Source of the DNA: Porites lobata
Lineage: Eukaryota > Cnidaria > Anthozoa > Scleractinia > Poritidae
NCBI GenBank assembly: GCA_942486035.1
Contig: CALNXK010000155.1
Location: forward strand, 1,037,501 to 1,101,500
Direction of reading: 5' to 3'
Length of the DNA: 64,000 nucleotides
Of this stretch, positions 1 through 10,096 are shown piece by piece. The notes beneath the pieces are model-generated. The model was given only the letters and a program-made list of their open reading frames with translations, was not told where the DNA came from and made no database searches. How positions within the stretch are numbered: position 1 is the first letter of the stretch; each line of letters begins with the position of its first letter. Both the position numbers and the translations under genes were made by a program.

Positions 1-89
1 TCGAATAAAAACATGCCCTGTCCCCAATCTATTTGCTAACAATTTTTTTTCGCAATTGTCGCAAAAGAAATAATTGAGGAGAAATTATG

Positions 90-480
90 TCAGAAAATCA
101 CTTACAAATATGGCAAAAATCGTAAGAATAACAAATCCAACAAGAATGAAGACTTTGAAAGAAAAGAAGCCAAGAAGGGCCACGAAATGTCCGAAAATAT
201 CGCAAAAATCGCAAAAATAACAAATCTAACAAGAATCAAGACTTAGAAAAAGAAGAAGCCAAGAAGGGCCCCGAAATGTCCGAAAATATCGCAAAAGTCG
301 CAAAAGTAACAAGGATTTTTCTTGCGAGCTAAAAACTCCCTTGACAAATATCGCAAAGATCGCAAAAATAACAAATGTAACAAAATTCTATATAGACTTA
401 GAAAAAGGAGAAACCAAGAAGGGTCCCGAAACGTCCGCAAATATCGCAAAAGTAACAAGGATTTTTCTTGCTAGCTGAAA
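90..480. repeat. Tandem array, left arm of foldback-like element, copy A
   Basis: About 2.5 degenerate units of roughly 150 bp containing GCAAAAATCGCAAAAATAACA, AAGAAGCCAAGAAGGGCC and GTAACAAGGATTTTTCTTGC. The same units occur inverted at 985-1460. Confidence 0.6.
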
Positions 481-984
481 ACATCCATGACAAATATCGC
501 TTGTTACTTTCGGCAATCCCTGTTTAAAAAACTATGGGTATTGCACTGCAACATTTATGTATAATGCGAGGATCTTATGACCCGTTTTCTTTTCCCCCCA
601 ATCTGCCATTCTTGATATTTTGGAATGATCGTTATGGTGGGTTCTTAGCCATGAAAAGTTCTGCTACCACCCCCTTTTATTGCTTAAAATTTGCACCCTT
701 CTGTGAGCGACACTCCTTTCTATGCATTGTAGCTTTATGTTGATGGAAAAACGAAGCATACACAGATTGATATCACAGTATTATGCTACTGTCAGTAATT
801 ATAAATGGTGTCACGTTTGTAACTGATGATTTCATTTTCGCGAAAATGGAACGCATTACAAAACTGGACAAGAACGTATTCCTGTTGAGATAACCATTAG
901 TATTAGGCAAAAACAGTGATGCGCGGGTGTTCTTGGCTCCTTTCTTGCCCGTCAACAATAATTCTTTCCTATTCTTGTTACTCT

Positions 985-1460
985 AGCCAATTTGTGGTAT
1001 TTTGCCATATTTCGAGGCTCTCCTTGCCCTTTTCTCTTTGTAAGTGTTGAATTTTGTGAAATTTGTTATTCTTGTTATTTTTGCCATATTTGTTGCCCAA
1101 TCTTTTCACATAGGATGAAAAATTCTTGTTACTTTTGCGATTTTTGCGAAATTTTGGGACTTACTAAAGCCCTTCTTGACCTTTTCTGTTTCCAAGTGTA
1201 GAATTTTGTGAAATTTGTTGTTCTTGCTATTTTTGCCATATTTGTTGCTCAATCTTTTCACACAGGAAGAAAAATTCTTGTTAGTTTTGCGATTTTTGCG
1301 AAATTTGTGGACATCTCAAAGCCCTTCTTGACCTTTTCTCTTTCTAAGTGTAGCATTTTGTGAAATTTGTTATTCTTGCTATTTTTGCCATATTTGTTGC
1401 TCCATCTTTTCACGTAGCAGGAAAAATTCTTGTTACTTTTGCGATTTTTTCAAAAGTGTA
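985..1460. repeat. Tandem array, right arm of foldback-like element, copy A
   Basis: Three or more units of about 130 bp (TTCTTGTTACTTTTGCGATT, AAGCCCTTCTTGACCTTTTC, TTGCCATATTTGTTGC), the reverse complement of the left-arm units. Copy B has one unit fewer. Confidence 0.6.
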
Positions 1461-2971
1461 GATATTTTGTGAAATTCCGAATTTCAGGTACTGAATTCTC
1501 GATTCTATCTTAGTGAAACTTGGACTCCGGATCTCAATTGTCAGCGGAATTCCGGATTCCAAAGCCCAGGATTCCATATTTCACGTCAAAATTTCTCAGA
1601 TTCCGGAATCCAATTTACCTTACATGAGGCTACATACACTGCTTTGCGACAACATACAGTTTTTACAATAATTACAATAAATCTAGAAATTCTCGAGCGC
1701 TCATTGGTCGGAACTTACTTTCTAAAACTATATTTAGACTGAAAGCAAGGGAAAATAATATTTCTTCGGTTCTTGAATAAATTTGACAAAACCTCCGCTT
1801 TCGTCTCGTGGCCTATTGCCACCAGCTGAAAGTGTTAAGATAGAATCCATTAAGAAATTAAATAATTTTAATTTTCAGAGGGCTCCAATAAGAACCTTTT
1901 CTTCGGAGTTATTTCATACAACTTATTACATTTATAGCCCTTGAAAAGTGTGAAAAAGAATGCAATATGCTTGAAGTTATTCTGGTAAAAGGTTTCTGTC
2001 CACTGAAAATTAAAATTTCTCAATTTCTTAATGGATTTTGTCTTAAGGTAAACATAAAACAGTTTTGAGAAATGAAACTGAATGAAATCTGTTTAAGTTG
2101 TTCTATTAAATTCGTCTTTACTTTTTAGGTTTTTTCCCTGATTAAAGTTTGTTAATAGTCATAACGCACTATTTTCATGCTTTTTAAACGACTTCTTTCC
2201 ACATCTAGTGACCATCATTTTGCAAACTTTACAGTGAGAATGATTTTTTCTTTTCTTTAACTTATATTGGCCTTAGCTTTTCTTTGAAAACCTTTTTGGA
2301 CCATTTATTTATTGACTCATGTAAATTGCTTTCAACGTTTGCTTCTTCAAATCTCTTGCTGAAATCGTTGATTTTGTCATTCACACAAGAATTCTCTACA
2401 CTGCAGCAGGCAGTCAGGCGTTTCCAACTGCTGTATATTTATTTTTCTTCTTCTCTCTACAGCCAGCGTTAATCATTCACATCACACAGGTACTTCAATC
2501 ACACCTGCCACGAACCCTAGGAAATAAATAACACAACTTATTTTTTGTCATGGTTTTTCTTACTATAACTGAGAACATTTGAAATGAAAACTAACACAAT
2601 CCTACGAACCAAGGTGTAATTTAGTAAATTAGGCGTTTGGAGAAATATTCAACTAATTTCCTATTTAAATGTATATGTTAGACTATAGGAACCATTTTAT
2701 GGAGCCACAACCATATTTGGTATGGTACTTAATTATTTTATTTTCCTTGTAACATGGTTTCCATAACGACAACTGGCAAAGTCAACATAAAGGCATGGCA
2801 AGACAATAACTTGATTGCCATCTGGGTGATACGGAAGGCAAATGCTAGCAAGACTGGGCTACTTGACAGTTGGCTTTGTTATTAACACCTCGAATCACTT
2901 AATCGAGGAAAGAAGGAATTTTCTAACCTTCCTCGTTCAAAAACGTTCATTATATTACTCATCCAGGTTGA

Positions 2972-3065
2972 ATGATGAATCCACGTACGAAAAAATCTGA
3001 GCTGAATCTATCCTTCCTTGACGATAAAACTGCAAATGGAACAATAATCGTTGGGCTTGTTTTGA
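2972..3065 (+). CDS. Copy A exon 1: start and first half of hydrophobic leader
   Basis: Starts ATGATG directly after an in-frame TGA (2969-2971) and ends before GTGAGT in phase 1. It encodes a polar stretch (MNPRTKKSELNLSF...) followed by the hydrophobic NGTIIVGLVL. The polar part is long for a signal peptide, so a signal anchor or a missing upstream exon is possible. The copy B equivalent, 39468-39558, has a single ATG. Confidence 0.45.
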
Positions 3066-3680
3066 GTGAGTACTCCGGATATAATAATTTTACATTCAGT
3101 AGTTTTTGGTAGCTTCTACCCATGAATTAACAATACGACACGTCTTCAAAAAGCGTAGCGAACTTTATTCTTTTCTTTTGCTTCTTTTTGCATGGCATTT
3201 GTAATAAAAAGCATTTCTTACGCACACTTTTTTAATTAATATTTTATTTTCCAACATTCTTGACTTGAAATTAAAGAAAGTTTCAAATTACCGGAGGAAT
3301 TATGAAACAGCGAAACAAAATATTACTAAACCCAGTGTCCTTCAAGATAAGAGTGGTATATAACACCCAGCCGTTGACTACGTCATTGATAACAATCGTT
3401 TTAGAAGCAGTTAAAAGGTTATTTTCATTCTGACTTTCATACGTGCTAGCGCCGAAATTTTCAAACTGACCTGCAGAGACGACGCCTGTAATTGAAGAAT
3501 GATCTTAAATCTTTTTTGGCCCTTTAGTGTCGCATTTCTGCATCTGATTCCCATGCGAATTTTGTAACTATCTGCACTTTCCGTCTGTAAGAGCTTACGA
3601 CAATAATTTATTACTGCCAAATTAAAGACAACTGTTTTAATTAAACCTTATGTATTTCTCTTATTACATATACTTCGCAG

Positions 3681-3707
3681 TTCTTTCGTTCGGAAACGCT
3701 GCAGAAG
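3681..3707 (+). CDS. Copy A exon 2: 27-nt microexon finishing the leader
   Basis: Bounded by a pyrimidine tract plus CAG and by AAG|GTAAGT. It is phase 1-1 and adds nine codons. Joined to exon 1 it reads ...GLVLILSFGNAAEG, which resembles a signal-peptide core and cleavage region, and joins in frame to exon 3. Supported by phase and splice signals only. Confidence 0.4.
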
Positions 3708-4387
3708 GTAAGTTATGCACTCTCTTAAAAGAAATACCCTAGAATAAGTAGAAATACCCTAGTGTAAGTACCGCTTTTTGTGCCAGCAGGTGGCCAGATT
3801 AATTAACCATATCTACCACTCAAGAAAGAAGTTCAATTAAATTTTAATGAAAAAGAGTTCGAGTTTCTAAAGAAACCTGATATTAACATTTTTCCTCCTC
3901 ATCTTTGTTTTACAGTATACAACCGACAGGCTCTATATTGGTCATTACTTTTAGTTCTAAAAAAAAATTGTTTTCAAATATAGTAGAATTAATAAGTTTT
4001 GGTAGTTTCATTTGTGCATATTTCCATGGCATAACTGTCGAGCGAAAAATTATTTCTCAGACTTCGCGAACAGCATAAAGACAGAAATTAGAAAATTTTT
4101 CACGAAGCAAACAATTAATTTGAATAAGATATTAAAATTAAACAAACGACGCGGTCCTTTTCTTAATCTTAATGCTGGCACTTCTTGTTTAAAACATTAA
4201 AACCAAATTGGAGACCTTACAAGGAATTGAGGTTAATCCTGTCGGCACGTAGCTGTTTCTAATCGATCAAATTGTAACTTACCAGGAGATCAACCATTTT
4301 TTCCCTCGCAATTCCAGGACTTATAATTGGGCACATAAGGTATCAGGCTTAAAACTGTTTTCTGGCTTTTGGCGTAAATTGTTCCAT

Positions 4388-4420
4388 CACAACAACAACA
4401 ACAACAACAACAAAACCAAC
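4388..4420. repeat. (CAA)n microsatellite
   Basis: CAACAACAA... run in copy A intron 2; shorter and interrupted at 40845-40880 in copy B. Confidence 0.6.
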
Positions 4421-5100
4421 AACAAAATAAACTTGAACGTTCTAGGGAAAGAAGGCAGGTGGCTGATTGCGAATACCCTTCTTCGATCCAAGAAATCTCT
4501 CCGATTTGTTTTAAAAAGGCTTTTCAGCAGCTGCTAATTAATTCCTTGGCCGATGTTCTGCAAATTTATTTGCAGTTTCATTGTGAACACAGTGGGGTTA
4601 TAGGTTTGAATAAAATCGTGCACGGGCAGCTGCCTCGTACCCAAACGTCTCTCTCTTAATGAAAATTTGCGCGCAACGGAAGGCGGGAACGAGAAAACGG
4701 GCGAGACTCCTTCCCATAGTCCCGTGCGCTTCGTTACCAGCCACTCACGTTTCGCGCTCGCCTCTGTGCAGTGCGAAAAACGAAGCGCCCGAGGAAGAGG
4801 CTGCTCAGGTAGATACAGCACAAAGATTGGCTCCAAAACAACAACAACAACAAAAAAAACAAAGCAAAACAAAACAAAGCCTTGTGTTAAATTTGAATGT
4901 TACTAAAACGGGGAACGAGCACTGGGGAACGGGAAAAATAAAAAATTGGAACAAAACCCTATTTGAACGCTAACCTTTCATTTCCAATTCTCTTTTTGCT
5001 CCCATTTTTCATTTTCCCGTTCCTCGTACTCGTTCCCGCTCACCGTTCCCTGTTTTAGTAACATCCGTTAAATTTTATTTAGTTTTTCTTGTTGACATAG

Positions 5101-5484
5101 GAGGGTATTGCTCGTTGCAATCCGAAGAACTTGAAGAAGGAAACTGTCAATCACTTGTCAATGGAACGTCTGGTCCTTATTACACCATGGAATGTCATGT
5201 CAAAAGAGACTCAAAAATACGCAATTGCCTGTCGAAATGGTGTTCTCTCATATCTTTGTGCTTTAACGAGACTTCAGATTGGAGGAAGCTTTGCTATAAG
5301 AAGTTTTATTGGTTTCGATGGTCCAATTCTGATATCTCCACTGCCACAAAAGATGTTAATGTCTCGAACGTGACGAACATTTATATTAAAAACTGCGGTA
5401 TAAAATATGGCTGTAAAACATTTCGACTTGGATTTAAAATCAAGGCAACAGGATATCGATGCCCATCAAAAACCGCTCAGAGGG
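5101..5484 (+). CDS. Copy A exon 3: first Cys-rich extracellular module
   Basis: Acceptor GACATAG, donor GTACGT, phase 1-1. The module runs from GYCSLQSEELEEGNC through LVNGTSG, WCSLISLCF and a terminal TGYRC, with several N-glycosylation sequons. It shares C-x(11-13)-C-x2-L-x-NGT-x-G and W-C-x5-C-F with exon 4, so the two look like repeats of one domain. I do not recognise the fold. A lectin-like or ligand-binding role is only a guess from its place at the receptor N-terminus. Confidence 0.7.
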
Positions 5485-5591
5485 GTACGTACGCAGAAAT
5501 AAAACATTGTTAGCATGTGTCACGAGGTGATAAAAGTGAGCTAATCCTCCAGGACGCTTCACAGAATGAACCTCACAAACTTTAGAGTTTA

Positions 5592-5779
5592 CAGTCAAAC
5601 CTGTGTACAAAGGTCACCCTTGGGAAATGGCAAGGTGACTGTTATATACAGGGTGACTGCTATATACAGGTCAACTTTGCAGAAAATATAAGGCAACTGA
5701 AAATTTCGGGAAGTTGTCTGGTGACCGTAATATACAGGGTGACCGCTATACACAGGGGCGTTATATAAAGGTGTGACTG
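5592..5779. mobile_element. Tc1/mariner-type MITE, copy A intron 3
   Basis: 188 bp with ends CAGTCAAACC and GGTGTGACTG, flanked by TA. Internally it repeats 'GGTGACYG(N)TATACAGGG'-like units. Its ends resemble the element at 11017. Also present in copy B. Confidence 0.6.
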
Positions 5780-6638
5780 TATCTTCAAAAGCATCTTGCT
5801 TCCATCTTTTTTTTTTTGGTTGATTTTTTTGTCGCCGATTGTAGGTTTCAAATAAATTTGTAATTAGCGCCTCGGTCGCGATTCGGTTACCGAGGAATAG
5901 CACTCCAGCCCGGGGTGGAGGGGTAGTCCGGGGGGGAGGGGAAGGTAACTCTACTGTTTTCCACCTAAGTTTCTTGACCCACTCCGCCTGCTAGTATGAC
6001 GTCACATAGTAACGGGCAAGAGCCACGGGTCGGTTGTGCAAATTAGCAAGGGATACGACAATTGTTTGGACGAGCGAGGTCGAGGAAAAGCTAAGAAGCT
6101 AGCAAATGTCGCTATATATCGCTAATTTGATCGAATGTGTGTGAGCTTTGGTGTTGCCATAATCTGCTTGTGTAAACCGTTTCGATATTTTGTGTCCGTT
6201 AATTTGTTTTGCAGACCGCTTTGTGAGATCGCCATCTATTTCACGGGACCGGCAAGGTCATCAAAACTTAAATTTTTTTCTTCTCTAAAATAGGCAAGGT
6301 CTAATCTCCAGAATAGGAGGTTCTATTCACAGATCACGCATGTCTATATTTCATCTATTCTTTTGCTAATCAAATGGGCCTAACTTCACATCACTGCTTT
6401 CGAGTGTGGGTCTCTATTGATCTCCTAATTCCCCACCAAAGTCGGTAAAGCTAGTTCGATCGATTATCTACATCGAGTCGGTCCGTTGAACCCGAAATAA
6501 TGCGAAATAGCTTTGAAATACGCGCTTATAATAAGCTAATTTTCCTCAAATGTGTATTTGAATTTATGATAAATACAGCTCCACCAGCTTCAAACAGCGT
6601 CTATGGCAGAGAAAAACTGTTTTGATAAGACAAAATGT

Positions 6639-6713
6639 GTGTCGCTGTGGTGCAGTGGTCAAGGAGATACTTGCACGTGCAGATAAACGGCGTTCGAGTC
6701 CCGTCAACGCTGT
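6639..6713 (+). repeat. tRNA-derived SINE head, copy A
   Basis: Contains an A-box-like TGGTGCAGTGGTCAAGG and a B-box-like GTTCGAGTCC at tRNA-like spacing, followed by a T-rich tail. It does not fold as a convincing functional tRNA by eye (no clear anticodon arm), so a SINE promoter relic is preferred. Confidence 0.5.
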
Positions 6714-7040
6714 TTTCTGTTTCTTTGTACCCTTTTCTTTTTTCCTTTTCGGTCTCTTTTTTTAACAGTATTTTTCCTTTTGGTATTTTTTTCTTTATTC
6801 TTACTGCTGACCCTCCTGGTCAAGCATTTGGATCAATATATATTTTAAGCTTAAGTCCGGAATTTTATTTTGGCTAAGGGATTTCAAAAGCTCTTCATCT
6901 GCATACTGGCCAAGCTTACGGCCAGATGAAAACCATAGGCTGTTAAGACATCCCTTCTCTGAAACAGCTGAATGTTTTTTTCAATGTTAGTTGATATCAT
7001 AACAAAAAACACACAGTACACCACAAACTGTACTCGAATT

Positions 7041-7132
7041 TACACTCCTGGGGGAGGGGGGTACTGCCATTTATGGGCTATATAGGTATGTGCCGCTGTG
7101 GAGGGTATGGTTTTCAAGCAGTTTACTCTAGG

Positions 7133-7168
<36 letters not shown>

Positions 7169-7440
7169 GGGGTATTATTTTTCAGGAAACTGATCAGTTG
7201 GTTGAAGATTTTATCCAGACTAGGGATTGTGGTATAAGATTTTCTTTTGGCTAGACTGTGCTAGTGCCCTCAGTAGTTTGTGGAAAACAGCTACTCTAGG
7301 ATAGGGGGGATTTGGGGAGTTTACTCTAGTATAGTGTAGCAAAATTCAGCTGAACTAGCTTTGGCATAGGTTAAAGGTTCCAGGGTCCCAGCTGCACATC
7401 CCCGCCCAGAATGTCCTAAAGCACCCCCCGCCCCCTCGGG
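7041..7440. repeat. Repetitive element with 'TCTAGGATAGGG' units, copy A
   Basis: Non-coding stretch with a G-rich start and several variants of ACTCTAGGATAGGGTAT. It is also at about 43590-43985 in copy B. Probably an interspersed element; superfamily not recognised. Confidence 0.4.
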
Positions 7441-7986
7441 TTTACACTCAACACCCACCAGTGACCCACTGGCGAAAGTTAAACTTGCCTTTTGTACATC
7501 GTCTCCATCATCAATATCATTACCCTAAAATCTCCACTGGGTTTGCCACCCAAAATAATTAAACGAAACATTTAATTGGCTTTTGGGATTTAATTAAAGA
7601 ATTACAGGTACATGCCCAATACAATATTAAAATGCGGTAAAGCGACACGATTCAATGCTCACAGTCGTTCACAAATACCTTTCATTTAGCTTCCTCTTTC
7701 AACGCTACAGCTAAGCGAACTTTGAGAGGAATGATATGGGGTTCCACTAGCTCTGAAGAGCTGAAAATACGCACAATGTAAAGTATAATAAATCCTTTCA
7801 TGAACCTCCTATTGCTGTGTCTAAAATCCTCAATCTTGCTATGCACTGGCCCTCAAAAGTGCGACCGGTAGGTATGATTACCCGTAAAATTTGCTCGACG
7901 ATAGAAAGGAATCTTTGAAATTCATTCCACCACTGGACATTTCATTCCAAAAAAGTACTTAAGTCTATTTTTTTTTATGACAATAG

Positions 7987-8165
7987 GACAATTGCACGAT
8001 GACGATATTTGACTACAACTACCAGAATTCATTTCGATTTTGCTTTGTTATTTAAATTTGTCAATCCCCTGAGGATTAAAGAACAATAGCCTTAATTTGC
8101 ACAAGAAAACAACAAACTCAAGGATTCTGGTAGTTGTAGTAAAATCACGTCATCGTGCAATTGTC
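7987..8165. mobile_element. 179-bp MITE, copy A only
   Basis: Inverted ends GACAATTGCACGATGACG with further inverted similarity inward (ACTACAACTACCAGAAT). Copy B lacks it and reads directly from ATGACAATAGG into AACCTTAAAATC near 44530. The target duplication is unclear. Confidence 0.6.
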
Positions 8166-8834
8166 TACTAGTAACCTTAAAATCTCCAAAACCAAGAAAT
8201 CGGAACAGTATTTCCGTGATAAAATTGAAATTTTTGTCCGTCTCTTCGATGAACACTTTGCTCGCCTTTGAAAGTCACTGACGAGAGACGTGACGTCATA
8301 CTGGCAGGCGGACTGTACCACAGATTTCCTTGGAGACACCTTCCCTCCCCCGCTGGGGTAATCAAAAAAGTATCAAACGGGGAGGCTCCTCCCAGAAGTC
8401 CAACCCATTACCCTTTTGTATACCTTTTTAGACAGGAAAGGTAGCACTTTCGTATACATTCTATTGACAAATGGCAAACCTTCCTCATACCTAGAACTTT
8501 GCATCTCTTTTAACTGCTGTAAATGCACTCAGTCTCTTCTAAACATGAAAAAATCACAAAACCATAACGCTTTCTCGTCAAATGCATTGTTAGCCATTTT
8601 GCGGGACCTTTTTATAGAGCACAATAAGTTACCTACCCTTGCTTTCACATACCTCAATCAATAAATTCCCTAGCCTTTCATATACCTGAAGCCTGAAAAG
8701 CACCCCTTTCGGGCGAAGTTTCCCTTTATAGGCCATTGTAGGATAGGAAGTAATCTCCCCGTAATCTCCCGGGGGGCTTCGAGATATTCCCCTTATCTAT
8801 TAAAGATTTACTTTCAGTTTTGTCTTTTATGTAG

Positions 8835-9185
8835 GCTTACCATGTTCAGGGCAATATTTTGGTTCTCTTAGCAAAGACGCAAGGTGCGCTAAACTTAAAA
8901 ATGGTACAAACGGCACCTGGGTGATGTTCGACTTAACAGTGGAAGATTGGTGTGAATCATTTTTAACGTGTTTCCAGTCCCCGGTACCCAAAAGAAGATG
9001 TTTGAAAGACTTTGATTTCTATAAGCGCCTCTTCGTATGGCCACCAAGACAACAGGCGTTTACATTTGAAATAGGCACTTATTTATCTGCTACAAGAATA
9101 CAGGCCAATTATTGTCCATACCGTTATTACAGTTTCAGTGTTAACATTATCCATTGTGACTCTGGTGGGAGGTACAACGGAAGTG
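8835..9185 (+). CDS. Copy A exon 4: second Cys-rich extracellular module
   Basis: Acceptor TTTTATGTAG, phase 1-1, donor GTATAT (weaker than GTACGT in copy B). Encodes GLPCSGQYFGSLSKDARC, then NGTNGTW, DWCESFLTCF, FTFEIGTYL and VNIIHCDSGG. Its Cys layout matches exon 3. Both modules are single exons with equal phases, the arrangement expected from domain-exon duplication. Confidence 0.7.
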
Positions 9186-9209
9186 GTATATGTATCTGAT
9201 TTTTGGTTA

Positions 9210-9570
9210 TGATTTTTTAAATAAAAATCTTGTGTTGTTCCGTGTTGTTGGGAGTTGTCGGGCAAAGTTTGAAACCGTCAAACTTTTGAGCCAACGACTC
9301 CCAACATTCTGTTCCGAAGAGTCGTGCAACAGTGTTGGATCCGTTTCTACAACTCTTCAGACATTGCTGGGACCACTCACGCGCATTACACATGTTTACA
9401 AAGTCTTATGGGTTGTATTCTTTCCACGATGCACTGCAGGTCTCAATATTGTTTGGAGTTGTTGCATCTGTTTCCTAAGCATTGTCAACACGGACGCAAC
9501 AACTCTTACCATTGTTGGCCCCACAATGTTAGGGTTTGTTGCATCCTTTTGCACGGAGCTTTGGACTCCA
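9210..9570. repeat. Repeat rich in 'CAACAACTCCCAACATT' motifs, copy A
   Basis: Starts just downstream of exon 4. TTGTTGGGAGTTG and its complement recur in both orientations, as in a foldback MITE. A shorter version occupies about 45625-45935 in copy B. Confidence 0.4.
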
Positions 9571-9821
9571 ACTTTTGTAAGTGATTAGAACTGTAGCACT
9601 AGTTTCCGTCAGTCGAATCTGGTCAAAACAAAGATGAACAGATCTGTAACAGTTTTTGTCGAGTCATAGCTCCTTTTCTTCATACGAGCCTACTAATTTT
9701 TTAATACTCAGTACGCTTTTTTTCAATAAAACGCGTTTCGTAAGTGGAAATTGAATATTCATTTAAATATAACAGCTTTATTTCGTCATTAAGATGTCAC
9801 CTCAGTTTTTCTCATTTTTAG

Positions 9822-9874
9822 AGGTGAAGGAACCAGATATGGACGACGAGACTGAGTACGACTTATTCAAAGAG
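9822..9874 (+). CDS. Copy A exon 5: acidic linker
   Basis: Acceptor TTTTTAG, donor GTACCA, phase 1 to 0. Encodes EVKEPDMDDETEYDLFKE, an acidic linker between the Cys-rich modules and the GAIN domain. The acceptor is mutated in copy B. Confidence 0.6.
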
Positions 9875-10096
9875 GTACCAAAACTAATTTAAAGGTCTAT
9901 TTTAGTAAAGATTATTCTAACGTCCTTCACTGTTGAAAAGCTGTGAATGTGTTCTATTACCGGTCTTTCTCTAAGATTCCATGCTATCACAGTGAAATTT
10001 TCCTCCAAATATTGTAAAAATACGTCACAATTTGACAACATGCTTTGCAGCTTGCACTCCTATGCCTGACATCATTCTGCCAGAGTTTTGCGCAAA

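Larger units (their letters stand above)
1..2971. other. Upstream region of copy A
   Basis: Apart from the inverted tandem arrays (90-1460), I see no gene, tRNA or clear promoter. A stretch at 1480-2971 is AT-rich and matches copy B 37310-39467 with scattered differences. Any promoter for the receptor should lie here but cannot be pinpointed. Confidence 0.5.

Noticed and set aside
243..1201. Cys/Phe-rich peptides (CYFCDFCDI type) on both strands, repeated in copy B
   Set aside because: They are translations of the inverted tandem arrays; the recurrence of the peptide on both sides reflects the repeat, not a gene family.
4534..4973. Overlapping frames on both strands around 4534-4973 (with counterparts near 41115-41440)
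   Set aside because: They overlap one another in opposite directions, include microsatellite sequence, and differ in length between copies; probably intronic noise in receptor intron 2.
6639..6713. Functional tRNA gene
   Set aside because: A and B boxes are present, but acceptor and anticodon arms do not pair convincingly and the copy B box is mutated; a SINE head fits better.
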